The notes beneath the pieces are model-generated. The model saw only the letters and a list, made by a program, of their open reading frames with translations. It made no database searches and was not told the DNA's origin. From assembly GCF_030272615.1 (NCBI RefSeq), contig NC_081414.1:335467427-335531426 (forward strand): a stretch of DNA of 64,000 nucleotides, given 5' to 3'. The position numbers and the translations under genes were made by a program. Shown here piece after piece: positions 34,295 to 46,611 of the stretch. Numbering within the stretch: position 1 is the stretch's first letter; the number at the start of each line of letters is the position of its first letter. This DNA comes from Cryptomeria japonica. Its lineage: Eukaryota > Streptophyta > Pinopsida > Cupressales > Cupressaceae.

Positions 34295-35018
34295 AGCGGG
34301 AGTATGTATGCTCATAGTTTCGGTAAAGTACAAGGGAACAACATTGAAAGACTTTCACCACGTCAAGGAGGCAAGATACACCAAGCCCCCAATGGACTAA
34401 GGATCTTACGACTTCGATTGACAAAGTAAAAGGGAAGATCACGAGGGAGAACCATGACTGTCATTAGTAAGGTTCCCTCACTATGAGTCATGCAAGAAAG
34501 ATATCAAAAATTTTCAAGGCAAGGCTAAATTTACCAAGAAATTTTCAAGTATCTTGAAAAGATATGAACGGGATGTATGCCCCCCTATGTTAAAGCGATC
34601 GTACATGCCTCACCGGGGGTGATTGCTTTAAGGTAGTGATACATATAAGAATGAGAAAGGAAAAGAGCACGTTATCGCAAGGATTTAGCCCCCAAGTGTA
34701 AGATAAGCCCAAGGATAATAGACACAAAACACAAAGCACAAGGTGACTTCGCCTTCCTCGGGGTCAGTATGCTGTATGATAATTCATGTATATCATATGT
34801 ATGTATGCATAATTGTTCTTCATTCTCCAATCAAGGAAGGTCACCTAGAAGAAGGGAACACATGTGTCTTTTGAGTCAACATGAGAGAGATCGAGAGATC
34901 TCAATGCTTTGCATCGTCCTCAAGTAGACAACACCAAGGACAACAAATAGAAGAATGAGAATAACATATAGAAGAAGTAACACAAGAGAGGAGGAGAGAA
35001 TCTGCTATGCTAATGTAA

Positions 35019-38000
35019 CTAGTCTAGCACGTCATCTACCCCCCGATCTTGCTGATCAATGTTTCGGGAAGGTAGGGAACACGCTAGAGGAGGAACATTC
35101 AACACAGCAGATGGAGCTATCACAAGATCCAAACAAGGGCTATGTTCATGTTCCAAGCCACGTTGTTCTTGTCTAAGAGCTAGGATAAGTGCTTTAGAAA
35201 ATTCATTAGATAAATGGTTATCAATATCAACAAGTTCATACTCACTATCAGAAGCAAGAGGAGTAACATTTTCATCATGAATAACATTTTCATCCATATC
35301 ATCATCAAGATTTATAAAAATAGGATCTTTAACTCGCACAGGATCAAGACCATCATGCATCTTATGTTTAGGAGATTTCGGCTCAATTTCTGGCTGAGGA
35401 GAAAATGGAATAATGCTTGTTGAAGGTGTTTTTGGAGGTTGCAAAGTTTGAGAAGTAGCTGCCTGAGCTCTAAGACGACGCTTTCATCGGCGTTCACGTG
35501 TAGAACGATTTCGTCTAGTCTTAGTAGGAAGTGGAGAAGATTGAGGAGGAGGAATGTTCTCATCCTTATCACTTGGGTGTTTAGGTTGTGGTCTCTTAGG
35601 CTGGATAATAGGAGAAGAAGAAGGTCTCTTCTCTCTATAAAAAGAAGGAGGAGGGACTGCTCCATACAAAGGAGGAATATTTGGTTTAGGAAGGAGACCA
35701 ATTCCATCATGACGAGGAGGTATAGGTCTACTTTTAGAAGGTTTATTAGATATAGGCCTAGTCACATCCATAGGAATGGGTGAGGAATCTTCTTGAGGAA
35801 AGACATTAGTTTTATCTTTCAAAGGAAGAACTTCCTTCTCAAGAATGATAGGAATGTCAAGTTTGGGTGTTCTAGGTTCACTTAGAGATAGGATCATATC
35901 TTTTTTCCACTTTTGATAAGATTTGAAAAGATGATCACTTCGCGGAGGAAGAGATTGGAATTGTTTAGGCCAAAAGTAATCAATAGGAACGCTAGAAGTT
36001 CTTTCAGTTGGTTTAAAGAGACTATGATTGACAGTAACAACTTCACCATTATGGGGAAATTTCAAACACTTGTGAATAGGAGAAGCAATAGCTTTCATGG
36101 AAGACAGCCAAGGATAGCCAAGCTTCACACGAAATTGTTCGGATGAAGGAATAATAGCAAAGTTCACATCAAGGGATTTGTTATGGACCTCAATAGGCAA
36201 TGTAATAGAACCAATTGCAGGAGAAGAAAATGCATCAAATAGTTTCACAATCACATCTGTTTTGTCATAGATCACATGATTCAATTGCAAAGTAAAAAGA
36301 AATTCTTCAGTAATAACATTAACCATGCACGAAGGATCAATAAGCACTCCACGGCAAGGTGTATTCTTGACTTTTGCAACTATGTATAAAGGACCATCAG
36401 GTGCTCTAATGGTTTCACTAGTATCAAATGTGATGGAAGGTTCTTTAGGGTTTTCTTGCTGCTCTACAAAGTTAATCACATTCGGAGTCATAGACACAAG
36501 ACCATCAGATGAGAGAGAAGAATCATTAGCCTCAATTGCATTAGAGGTATGAGAAGGTAATGGATCAGTGAAAATCTAAAGATTTTGATTAGGAGGAGCT
36601 ACAGATGTATTGTCTTTATCATTCACTCCAGAAACAGAAATAGTATTATTATCAATCAAATCTTGAATTTTACTCTTCAAAGAAAAACATTTTTCACTAT
36701 CATGCCCAGGTTGACGATGAAATTGACAAAAAGCTTTGTTATCAAAATAAGGTGAAGTAATCTTTGCAGGATCAATTTGTCTTATAGGAGGAAGAGTAAG
36801 CACATTTTGTTCCAATAACTTATTCATAATACTATGCAATGATTCATTCAAAGGAGTAAACTTTCTTTCTTTCTTGAAAAACTTAGAAATAGGAGACACA
36901 CCTGATGCTGCATTCACATTGTTGTTGATGATGTTTTTATTGAATTTGATGGAATCTCTGTTTGGTTTAAACTTCCCAAATGGTTGTTGACTACTATCAC
37001 CCTTATCACTCAGAGCCATAGGATGTGATTGTTCCATTTGACTCACAGTCAGTTGATAATTGTGAAGAGTTGCGCACAACTGTTGGAAAGAAGTAAACTC
37101 AGAAAACAGGAGTTTGTCTCTAATGTCTTTCTGTAAATTAGAAATAAAGATTCTTTGAATATCATTGTCAGGCACTGGAAAAGAAATTTGAGCATACAAA
37201 TGCTTATATCTACCAATGAAATCAGTCACTTTTTCTTTAACACCTTGTTTACAATGCATTAAATCAATCAAAGTAACTTTAGGACTTATATTGTTTTGAA
37301 ATTGTTGAATGAAAGCATTTGCAAGTTGTTCGAAAGAAGTAATAGAATAAGAAGGCAACGAGCAATACCATTGTAGGGCTTTGTCTCTTAATGTTCTAGT
37401 GAACAGTTTTGCAAGCAACCTTTGGTCATAAGCAAAATCAGTACATATTGTTTGAAAAGTCTTAACATGTGTTAGAGGATCACCTTTACCATTATAAAGC
37501 TCCAAATGTGGAATTTCAACATGTTTAGGGGGGATAGCTCGAACAATGTCAAGAGAAAGTGGGCTCGCAACATCAAATGTGGGCACACTAAACTTAGATT
37601 GATTCATAGAGGCTATTTGTTGCTGTAAAGAAGAGACAATTTGTGCAAGATTGTTAATGGTCGCTTCAGTCGAAGAATTCATATTAGATGTGTTAGATTG
37701 AGATGGAGGTGTTATGTTATTGAAAGAAGGTAAAGAGTAAGGTGGTGGGACTCTATGATAGTTAGTCATAGGAGATGATTGGACAGGAGGAACACTACAA
37801 GGAGGAATGGAATGGTTAAACGAATTGCCCCCTTGCGTCATGTTCATTTGTGGAGATGTAATAGGGACACTCATTGAAGGAATGAATGAAGAAATCGGAT
37901 TGAATGAAGGAAGAGGGTTAATTGAAGAAGAAGGGTTACCCCCATGACTGGTGATCACAGGAGGAATGTCCTGTGTAGAAGTAGCCATTATGTTTGATGT

Positions 38001-38372
38001 AAAGGTAGGTATGCTAGCAATAGAAGTCATCAAAGGAATAGAATGATTGACTTGAGTAGGAGGTTGTGTATAACCCAAATTTTCAGCACAACTCTTCATA
38101 GGCATCACATTCAAATCCACAATGTGTGCAATACCACGCAAAATATCAATTCCATTCTTATCACTTTGAAGCATACGTTTTAGACCCTCAATTAAAGGAA
38201 GAGCTTGACTATCAGGATACTCATGAGACATCCATTGGTGAAAATCATCAAATTGGTTATCTAATTTCGAAAGTTGTTCTACAGAAACCTCATGGAGAGC
38301 TTCTTCATCATTAGGAGGATTAGAGGAATTACCCATGTCCTCGTTAAAAAGGCTATTCAAATTAGGTTCCAT
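35019..38372 (-). pseudogene. Gag and protease-like polyprotein of Gypsy-B2 (two stops, one frame)
   Basis: A single frame of about 1,117 codons runs from MEPNLNSLFNEDMG to a stop at 35019, broken only by stops at about 36573 and 35481. In order it has an N-terminal coil-like region, a Ser/Pro/Asn-rich linker, a retrotransposon Gag domain (GDPLTHVKTFQTICTDFAYD, LRDKALQWYCSLPSY), CQFHRQPGHDSEKC, a protease-like fold with GVLIDPSCMVNVI and LGYPWLSSMKAIASP, and a Pro-rich then acidic tail. The altered catalytic triplet (DPS) is shared with Gypsy-B1, so it predates both copies. The best-preserved member of the family here. Confidence 0.85.
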
Positions 38373-38389
38373 CTCCTCGGTAGTTAAAC

Positions 38390-39644
38390 CTCAGAAAGAC
38401 TTAATTCTACAGCTTCGTCTAATGGGAATAGTGTAAGTAGGGCTTATTGTTGTAAAACTCATGCACTAGAAAGAGAGAGAAGATTTAGAATTTAGAGGTA
38501 GCAATTTTCAGTAAAATCGGCCAATCTTCCGGATTTAAGCTGTTAAATACAATCAGGACAATCTCCCGAAATTTCGGAAAAAATGTCCAGGACCGTGGCG
38601 CTCGGAGTGCAACACGGTCCTTGCAACTTTTTTTGAAATTTGCAGGGATGAAAGGTATGATGATTTTAAAGCTAATCTGAAAAAATTGAGTGATTTTACG
38701 ATCTGTAGATAGGCCAAATTAAAGTTGCAATCTCGAAATTGAACCCTACCAAGATTGTCGAAAAATGCAAAATTTGAATTTTTGAAAAAGAGAGGGAAAC
38801 TGAAATTTTGAATTTTATGATTTTAGAGGGAATGTCAAAAGCAATGCAAATTTTGAAATTTGAAAATTGACTCAATTTCACGCAAAATTCAATTTTGAAA
38901 GCGGAAATTAAAGTTGTTGTAATTAAGCATTTAATTTCAAAAGTTACAAATTGCAAGAATTTGAATAAAGCACTGAAATTTCGAATGAATGCAAACACAC
39001 TTTTCAGATTTAGGACAGTAAGAACACAATTTTGACACAAAATTTCAATTTCGATGATTTTTGAATGATTAGAAGCCTTAATCCGAGCAATCACAAGACC
39101 AACTTTGACTGTAATTTTGAAAGTGTTAGATTTGATAAAGGCAGCCAAAATTCTGGATTTTAGCAAGAAAATACAGTAAGATCTTGCTCCCGAAATTTCA
39201 AAAAAAATGTCGGGGACGATGGCGCTCGGAGTGCACACGGTCCTCGCAAATTTTTTCCAAATTTTCAAGGATGAAAGATATTGTGATTTTATTGCGGAAT
39301 CCTAAGTTACAGCTGATTTGGAGATGTTTTGATCAGTGAAATTGTCAAACAAAGGTTGAATCAAGAGAGTTTCAAAAATTAGGGTTTTGACACTTAACCA
39401 CTTAATTTTCAAAATTAAAGCACAAATATGAATTGATAATTTGTAATAGAAGGGCAGATCTGAAACAAGCATCAACATTTAGACATTTCACTAGCTTAAT
39501 TACTAAAAAGAAAATTTAGGGTTTTTACGCAATTAACCTCTAAAATTTTGCAAAAGATCAAACATGGAAATGTAATCAAGGAATCCAATTTTCAGATCTA
39601 AGCATGAATAATCAGAAAGGATGTTCACGTCAGGTTCACCAAAA
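38390..39644 (-). other. Leader of Gypsy-B2 with a local duplication
   Basis: About 1.25 kb of noncoding leader. A segment near 38515-38665 resembles 39130-39290 (cggccaa-ttc-ggattt ... cccgaaattt ... gcgctcggagtgca ... cacggtcct ... cagggatgaaag), giving two hairpin-type motifs where Gypsy-B1 has one (26345). Confidence 0.6.
39624..39641 (-). promoter_or_regulatory. Primer-binding site of Gypsy-B2 (tRNA-Trp type)
   Basis: Minus strand TGGTGAACCTGACGTGAA, one mismatch from the Gypsy-A2 site, three bases from the LTR. Confidence 0.72.
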
Positions 39645-40879
39645 TGTAAAGCGGAAAATCGCAATCGAACCCTAGTTGCTCTCCCCTCTTCCAACTCCAA
39701 GGAGAGAGAAGGGAGATTCACTAGGGTTGATGGTTTTCACTTAGGGGAGAGACTTTACATTCAAAAGAGGGGTTGAAACCCACAAGATCCAATCCCACGC
39801 AATGCAAGATTGGATGCTAAATGTGTTTCAAGGGTTAAGAAAGCAAGGCTACCCTCTTTTGTAAAGAATGTTGATAGAAGAATTAAGCTAGGAATGCATA
39901 GAAAGTGACAAAGATTCGCTTATAAACTGAGATAGGGATACAGTATGAAGTTGCGGACCTAGAATTAGCAGTAAAATGTCGATATGGCGCTGTCCTGCAA
40001 ATTTGAGCAAAAGTTGTCGGGATGATGGCGCCGGGCGCCACGGTCCTCCGAAAAATCCACGAAACGAAGGGGGATTTGTTCGTCTCTGCACAAGGATTCC
40101 AGATCTTCAATTTCAGCCGCGTACCTGCAACCTACACATAAAAAAGTGAAGACGATTGGGGGGTTAGGGATTAGGGGTTTGCCTTTAGGTCAAACCCCGG
40201 TTTTGGAATTAACCAAGAAATGAGCAAGTGTTGTAAATGTAAATGTATGTAAAACAAGTACTAATACCTTGTTCTAAGGATGTTTGTATCCTTATGTGCG
40301 AAGGCATAGATGTTTTATGTTGTTGTAGTATGTTGTATGTAGTATGTGATCTCCTCTTCAATGGTTGAATCCTTGTCTTGAATGCAACACTTAGCCTTGA
40401 ATGGAGACTTAGAATGATCAATTGCTTGAAAGAATGCTTGAATGCTTGAATGCTTGAGTATAGTTTCCACGCCTTTTCCCTCATGTGTGTCTCTATCCAA
40501 ATGAGAGAGGAAAATGTAGTTTATATACTTGTCATTTAGGGCTGATAGACTGATTTTCCCGACCTTAGGCCGACCAAGAAAGTTAATTTCCAAATTGCAA
40601 ACAAAAAGACCCGAGACCCCTTAGGAGACCGGGCCCAAAATAGGCCCAGGGACCAGGGCGCTGGGAGCCATGGTCCTGGGGGACCAGGGCGCTAGGCGCT
40701 CTGGTCCCACCTCCTGGGACAGCAGGGTGCAAGGAGGTTCAGGCCAGGGTGCTTGAAAAATCCAGTTTTCAGTGTCGTGAGCAAGTTTCAGGGTCTCCAT
40801 TCAGGTTGCGTGTTGCGTCGCCATCGTGAAGACCCAAATGCGGTCGAAATTGCAAGTGTCGCAATTTTAGGACGCTACA
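39645..40879 (-). repeat. 5' LTR of Gypsy-B2
   Basis: About 1.24 kb direct repeat of 33014-34279, ending GGACGCTACA before the GTTAT duplication. Two GC-rich modules at 40650-40708. Confidence 0.93.
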
Positions 40880-41151
40880 GTTATATTATAGAGATCATAA
40901 ATCTAGATATCACATATTAGTTATAGCTCTTCTTGGATTGAGTCTAAAGTTGACATACAGTCATAAAGCCATTATTAGCAGATCTATCCATTTCTAGTAA
41001 AGACAATTGAGAAAGTCATTTTGATATTGAGAGTTTCTTATCTGTTTATCTGTTGATCATTATTAAGCCATAATATTTAGGTCTATTTATCTCTCTTGCA
41101 AAACCTCTGTAAGTGTCCTAGATTGTCCCTACTACTCACTCTTCAATTTAG

Positions 41152-41306
41152 AAAAATGAAGTTCTAAAGATTGTTGCACAAGATGGTGTTGAACGTATCA
41201 ACAAGGCTAGCATGGAAGGCATGTTTAAGCTTCCACTTGTACAACTTACAACAAATGATTTGTTGATAGAAGAAATTCTTGAAATAGGGATACAATCAAA
41301 AGACAA
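41152..41306 (+). pseudogene. Possible captured exon of unknown gene in the inner CACTA
   Basis: After an AG acceptor (tcaatttag), 51 codons stay open: NEVLKIVAQDGVERINKASM, then EGMFKLPLVQLTTNDLLIEE and ILEIGIQSKD. They end at a GTAAGT donor. The amino-acid composition is protein-like and both splice signals are good. I do not recognise the family. It could be an upstream exon of the CACTA gene or a captured host exon. Confidence 0.35.
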
Positions 41307-41929
41307 GTAAGTACATACAAACCTCCTCAGTTGAAAGTAAAATCTATGTATAAAAAGAGTACATTGAATCCCAATCCATAAACACAATAGAGATACCAAT
41401 GGAGACTTAATTGGATGTAGAATGTCACACCAAAGTTGTTAGAGTATGCTAAGCTAGTACATAATGTTTCGTAAAGCCACATTAGTATTTTACCCAGATC
41501 ATTATCTATCAAAACTAACTATAGTAATCCTTTTCAGGATTAATTTCATGGTGCTAGATCTTCACTTAGTTCCACTTCTTGTTGGAGAAAAGAACAATTA
41601 TTTCTTGAGGTAGATGAATACCCCATCAACAAAGGACAAGACCCTTTCTAGAATATAACAAATTCTACTCCAACAAAAGATCATGGGGGTTTCACTAGAG
41701 ATATTGAATAAGAGATAGACTTCTACTGTTGCATTAAAAGCATTGGCATGTTCTTCATTTATTGATGTAAACTCTCTGTGATGCCACCACAACCAACAAA
41801 GGTGTAAAAAGTTGTTTGCAATACATGGATTTTTAGGATTGTCCTTTGAGAAAATAGAATTAAAGTATGGAAGCAGGATCTGCTAGCTCCTGAGGGAAAG
41901 AGCATGTCAGACAATAATTTCTATTTTCT

Positions 41930-44900
41930 TGCCTGTGAAGAAAGACCATGTCACACTATCAATGAACAACAAAATAAGGAGACAATTGCTAGATTGTGGT
42001 CTAACTTGTAAAGAAAAGGTGATGGAAAATGTTATTGTCCGTGCAAAATTTGTAAGGGGTTAAAGACTAGAAGACTTCTAATCAAAACAACGAAGAAACA
42101 TTGTAGACTACATGGTCACATTGAAGGTGGACATGATTATCATCCATTGGTAAGTTTTTCATTATATCATTTCGACAATTTATATACATAATAAATCATG
42201 TGATGATGAGATCATGATAACGGTTTATTTATGTATATCAATTTTATATAGGTCGAGCACTCCAGAGCACATGGTATGGATCAACACAACCCCGAGAATA
42301 TGGTTTTCGAAGTGGACGAACATGGAGGTGTGAATATCGAAGCTGAAGATAATGATCCCATGGAAGATGACAATCATGAGCCAAAAAACATAATTGAAGA
42401 TGATGGTATAAATACATTGATCCATGACTCATTCAGTACTCGTGCAACTGATCATGATGATGAAGATGACCTTGATGTTGTTCATGATGTCTTTCTACTT
42501 GAGAAGGCATCTGAGGCCCTTTATGAAGGCTCGCAGGCAACTCTTCTCTTCGATGTATTGTTGTTGGTGAACTTGAAGGTTATGAATGGTTTATCCAACA
42601 TAACAATGTCACGTATGTTAAGGCATGTCATATATGTCATAATAAATTGTGAATCATGTTGTACCATTAATATTCTTTATTATAACAAATTATATTTTGT
42701 TGTTGTAGATTGATAGGTGAGTTTTTGTTACCACCATCAAATATTCTACTTCGCTCATACCGAGAATTATCTGCCATTATGAAAGATATTGGAATGGAGT
42801 ATCAAGCAATAGATGCTTGTCCCAATGATCATATTATATATCAAAAACGACATGAATTTTGAACTGAATACCCTGAATGTCATATCAGTAGATATCGAAC
42901 AGATCAAATAACAAAAAGGGTTCCTTGCAAGGTTCTTTGCTATATTCCCATTATTCCACGTATGCAATGATTATTCAAGTGCACTAGCTTGGCACAATTT
43001 ATGGATTACCATGCACGCAATAGAAGTCGAGATGACATTATTTGAATTCCTATGGATGGTTCAACATTTATGGACATAGAGGAAAAGTGGCCACACTTTA
43101 AAGAAGAACCTAGTAATCTCAGGCTTTTATTGGCAGCGGATGGTGTCAATCCATTTGGAGAGATGAGATCTGTTTACTCAGTGTGGCCTATTTTTGTTAT
43201 CAACAATAACATTCCTCCATGGATGTCAATAAAGAGGGAGCACATAATGTTGGCAATGATTTTTCCATGTATTTTATCATTTAAATATAGTTGTCTAAAT
43301 TTAAAAATAAATATTGCAGTAAAATGGTCATAATAATTATGTAATGTTTTTGTTCATTCGATTAGGTAAGTACCAAGTTAAAGATATGAATGTATATATC
43401 GAGCCTCTTATTGACGAGTTACTAGAGTTATGGAATGGTGTCACTATGTATGACATCTCTAGACCAATAGGACAAAGACAATTTCAACTCCATGCGATGC
43501 TTCTATGGATAATACATGATGCCTCGGGGCTAACACATTTTTGTGGTATGTTATAGTGTTTAAGTTGTGCATGAACATTATATTTCAAAAAATTATCACA
43601 TTTAATCTAATTATACATTATCTTGTAGGTCTTCAAACAAAGGGAAAATTTGCATGTCCTGTTTGTGGTCCAACGATGAAATCTTGTCATTCAAAAAGTT
43701 TAGGAAAGCAGGTGTTTGATGAGTATAGGCACTTTCTCCACAAAAATCATAAGTATCGAAATACTGAAAAACATCTTTTCAATGGGAAAGAAGAGAATAC
43801 ATCAAAGCCACGAAGAATGACACCTCACCTGTGGAAGTTGGAATATAATAGAATTAATCATCAAGGTAATGCCATTCCATCTATTGGTTTGTCATAAAAC
43901 ATCTTTCCTATTTTGTTTTGTTTATTGATGATGTGATTGATGATCATGAAGGTCATGAAGGCATAAATGACCACCTTCCTAAGGGAATAAAAAGTTATCC
44001 CCGACAATTTATTAGGTTGCCCTACTACGAGCAGCTACAAATTGTTCATTTGTTTGATAGTATGCATATTGGAAAGAATATAACAAAGACATTATGGAAA
44101 ATATTGGATGGAAGGTGTGACAAAGAAAAAATTGTCAAAATATGTAGTGACATTCAGGATTCCAATCATGCAATGATAAATGTCATTCAATCAAATAGCC
44201 ATGGAGACCAGATTAATATAAGTAAGCTTCCTTGGTTATTAACAGACCAGCAAAGCAATGCTATAAAAGAAGTCATACGAAAAATTCGATTTCCCATAGG
44301 ATTTGTTGCGAACATAAACAATCTCATATCAAAGAAAAGTGAATTTGGGCCAAGGATGAAAATGCATGATTGGCATACCTTCATTAAGGTAATTTATGTT
44401 CTTGTGTTTTTAGTATGTATTTAAGTACTGAGCGTACATGTACTTTTCATTATGTTACAAAAAAATGAAAAGATAATTTTATAATTGTTGCAGTACGTTC
44501 TGCCTCTATCTCTCCTAGATAACTTCAACATTAATGTCAAGCAATTCATATATGATCTTGGAAAATACATGAGGTAAGTAGTGATATTTGTTTAGTTCGT
44601 TGTATATATATTATATTTGTGATTTGTTTTACTTCTTATGTAATATAACTTTTTGTGTCTTGAATACCTTGTAGGTGGTTGTCATGTAAAGAAATCCATA
44701 AAGACGATATAAAATATTGGAAGAGAAAAATTCCTCATTTAATGTGTGAAATGCAAAAGTGTCTACCTCCAACTTTTTTCAATGCACAAGAACACTACCT
44801 CATACACCAAGTTGAGGAGATTGAATTGTGTGGACCTGTACACACTAGGTCAATGTGGATGGTTGAGAGGCACTTAAAATTTCTGAAGGCTTTGGTTCGA

Positions 44901-46031
44901 CAAAGAGCACATCTTGAGGTTTCTATGGTGGAGGGATATATGGTATACCAGACTATGGTGTACATTTCTGAATATCTTCCTAAGTTTGCAGCAAAGATCC
45001 ACATGGATCGCATTTGGGATCCCAACACCATTAACAAATTTGAAGGGGAGTACTTGATGGGGAAAGGTAGATTGAGGAAAGTGAGAGGTAATTATAAGAT
45101 GTTATTGTAGTTAATTAATTCTTAATCTTCAAAATAAAATGATTGTAAGATGTCTATTTATTTTTGTACAGTTGGTCGAGAGTGGGATGCACTACATTTG
45201 TATATTGTAAACAATCTTGATTGGATGACGGTATGGATTGAATGTTGTCAACATTCTGGACACACGTTAACATGAGAAGGTGTGGCTTCATTGGTTAAAG
45301 AAGCACATCATAATGGAGATTCCAATGTTACACAAAGGGAAATTGATTTAGCATATGGTTTAAGAGATAAATAGGTATGTATAAATTTATTAATCACCCA
45401 TATGTTTATCAACTCACAATGCAATAAATTTTACATGTTTGACATATCGTAGGTCAAACACCACAATGCTATGTGCTGTAATGGTCATAAATTTTGCATA
45501 AAAAAGTTGTATGACATGAAGAAAACTTGTGATTCCGGCATCACTGCAGTCTTTGAGGTGACAAATATTTCATCAAGAAATGACATTCATCCTCAACAGT
45601 CTCAAAATCGATACTATGGCATTTTGGATGATATACTTGAGTGTGACTTTAATTCCTTCAAATTAGTTTTGTTCGTCATCAAATGGTACAGGCTACGATT
45701 GAATAAAAATGATCTTGATAGAATTGTTATTGAACATGATAATGGTTTTATAATGCTAAATACAAGGTCATTTGAACCAGTTGGGGATGAGCCCTATGTT
45801 CTTCCAAGCCAATGTGAGCAAGTATTTTACTTAGAGGTTCCACATAAACCGGGTTGGTCATTTGTTGTTAGACATGATCCAAGAGGAAGGTCAATAAAGT
45901 ATAATTTGATGGAAGAAGAAGATACCAAAGAAGTAGAAGATGAAGTGGATTATTATCACAATCGACAGTTTCACAATGACGATGAAGAAGAACAAGAAGA
46001 AGAAGAAGAAGAAGCAGAAGAAGAAGAAGAA

Positions 46032-46074
<43 letters not shown>

Positions 46075-46093
46075 GCAAAGATGTTGTTGTTGT

Positions 46094-46146
<53 letters not shown>

Positions 46147-46184
46147 GTGATGATGACCTTGATGTTCATGATGATGAGGAATGA
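41930..46184 (+). pseudogene. Inner CACTA transposase gene, TNP2 type (about 10 exons, four or more stops)
   Basis: In order: a Cys/His N-terminal region (to 42149); an acidic exon with YEGSQATLLFDVLLLVNLKVMNG; the TNP2 core with IDACPNDHIIY (exon from 42709); LLLAADGVNPFGEM...YSVWP; VYIEPLIDELLELWNGV; KGKFACPVCG; MHIGKNITKTLW (DUF4218-like start); EEIELCGPVHTRSMWMVERH; and a DUF4216-like part with YYGILDDILECDF and EQVFYLEVPHKPGW. It ends in a long Glu/Asp tail. Introns with GT/AG borders are visible (42150-42251, 44574-44673 and others). Stops: TAA in exon 1 and three TGA codons near 42849, 42970 and 43042, where the surrounding conserved sequence suggests Arg CGA. Such enzymes cut and join element ends. 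Confidence 0.88.
45990..46184 (+). repeat. GAA/GAT microsatellite encoding the acidic TNP2 tail
   Basis: An imperfect (GAA)n tract passes into (GAT)n blocks at 46031-46073 and 46097-46145, giving runs of Glu and then Asp in frame. Tract length is likely variable. Confidence 0.9.
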
Positions 46185-46611
46185 AATGTATGAGGAATGC
46201 GATTAGTATATTATCTATTGAATATTGACTTCTTGATAGAATTTTTTTTACATAATTAATTCATTCTGTTTTGAATTCTAATGCCATTACATAATTAATT
46301 CATGATGCACCTTTTAATATGGAGATGGAGATCGGGGGTGTGACTATTTATGTGACAATTTTTAAACTGTGTTTATTTATGGAAATTGGATTGTTTATTA
46401 GCTATGTGACTATTTATGTGACCATTTAGTTGAGGATCCTACATAGTCTACATAAAGTAAAGGTAAGGAATTACAAAATTTACAATGATTTTGATGGCAA
46501 CATCTTTTTATTATTTAATACTCTTTTTGTCTACAAATTTCATGTTGTTCATGTTGTGTATGATGTAATTGCGCTAACATTTTTTATATTTTTTCTTTGT
46601 CATAGGCCAAC

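Larger units (their letters stand above)
33014..40879 (-). mobile_element. Gypsy-B2, complete gag-protease-only LTR retroelement
   Basis: 7,866-bp minus-strand element: 3' LTR 33014-34279, polypurine tract, polyprotein frame 38372-35019, leader, primer site 39624-39641, 5' LTR 39645-40879. A perfect 5-bp target duplication GTTAT flanks it (33009-33013 and 40880-40884). No RT, RNase H or integrase appears in any frame. The two LTRs look very similar by eye, so the insertion is fairly recent. It lies in the inner CACTA. Confidence 0.93.

Noticed and set aside
45891-46169. Poly-Ile/Phe frame on the minus strand and a poly-Met frame on the plus strand
   Set aside because: Both are other-frame readings of the GAA/GAT microsatellite that codes the acidic TNP2 tail.
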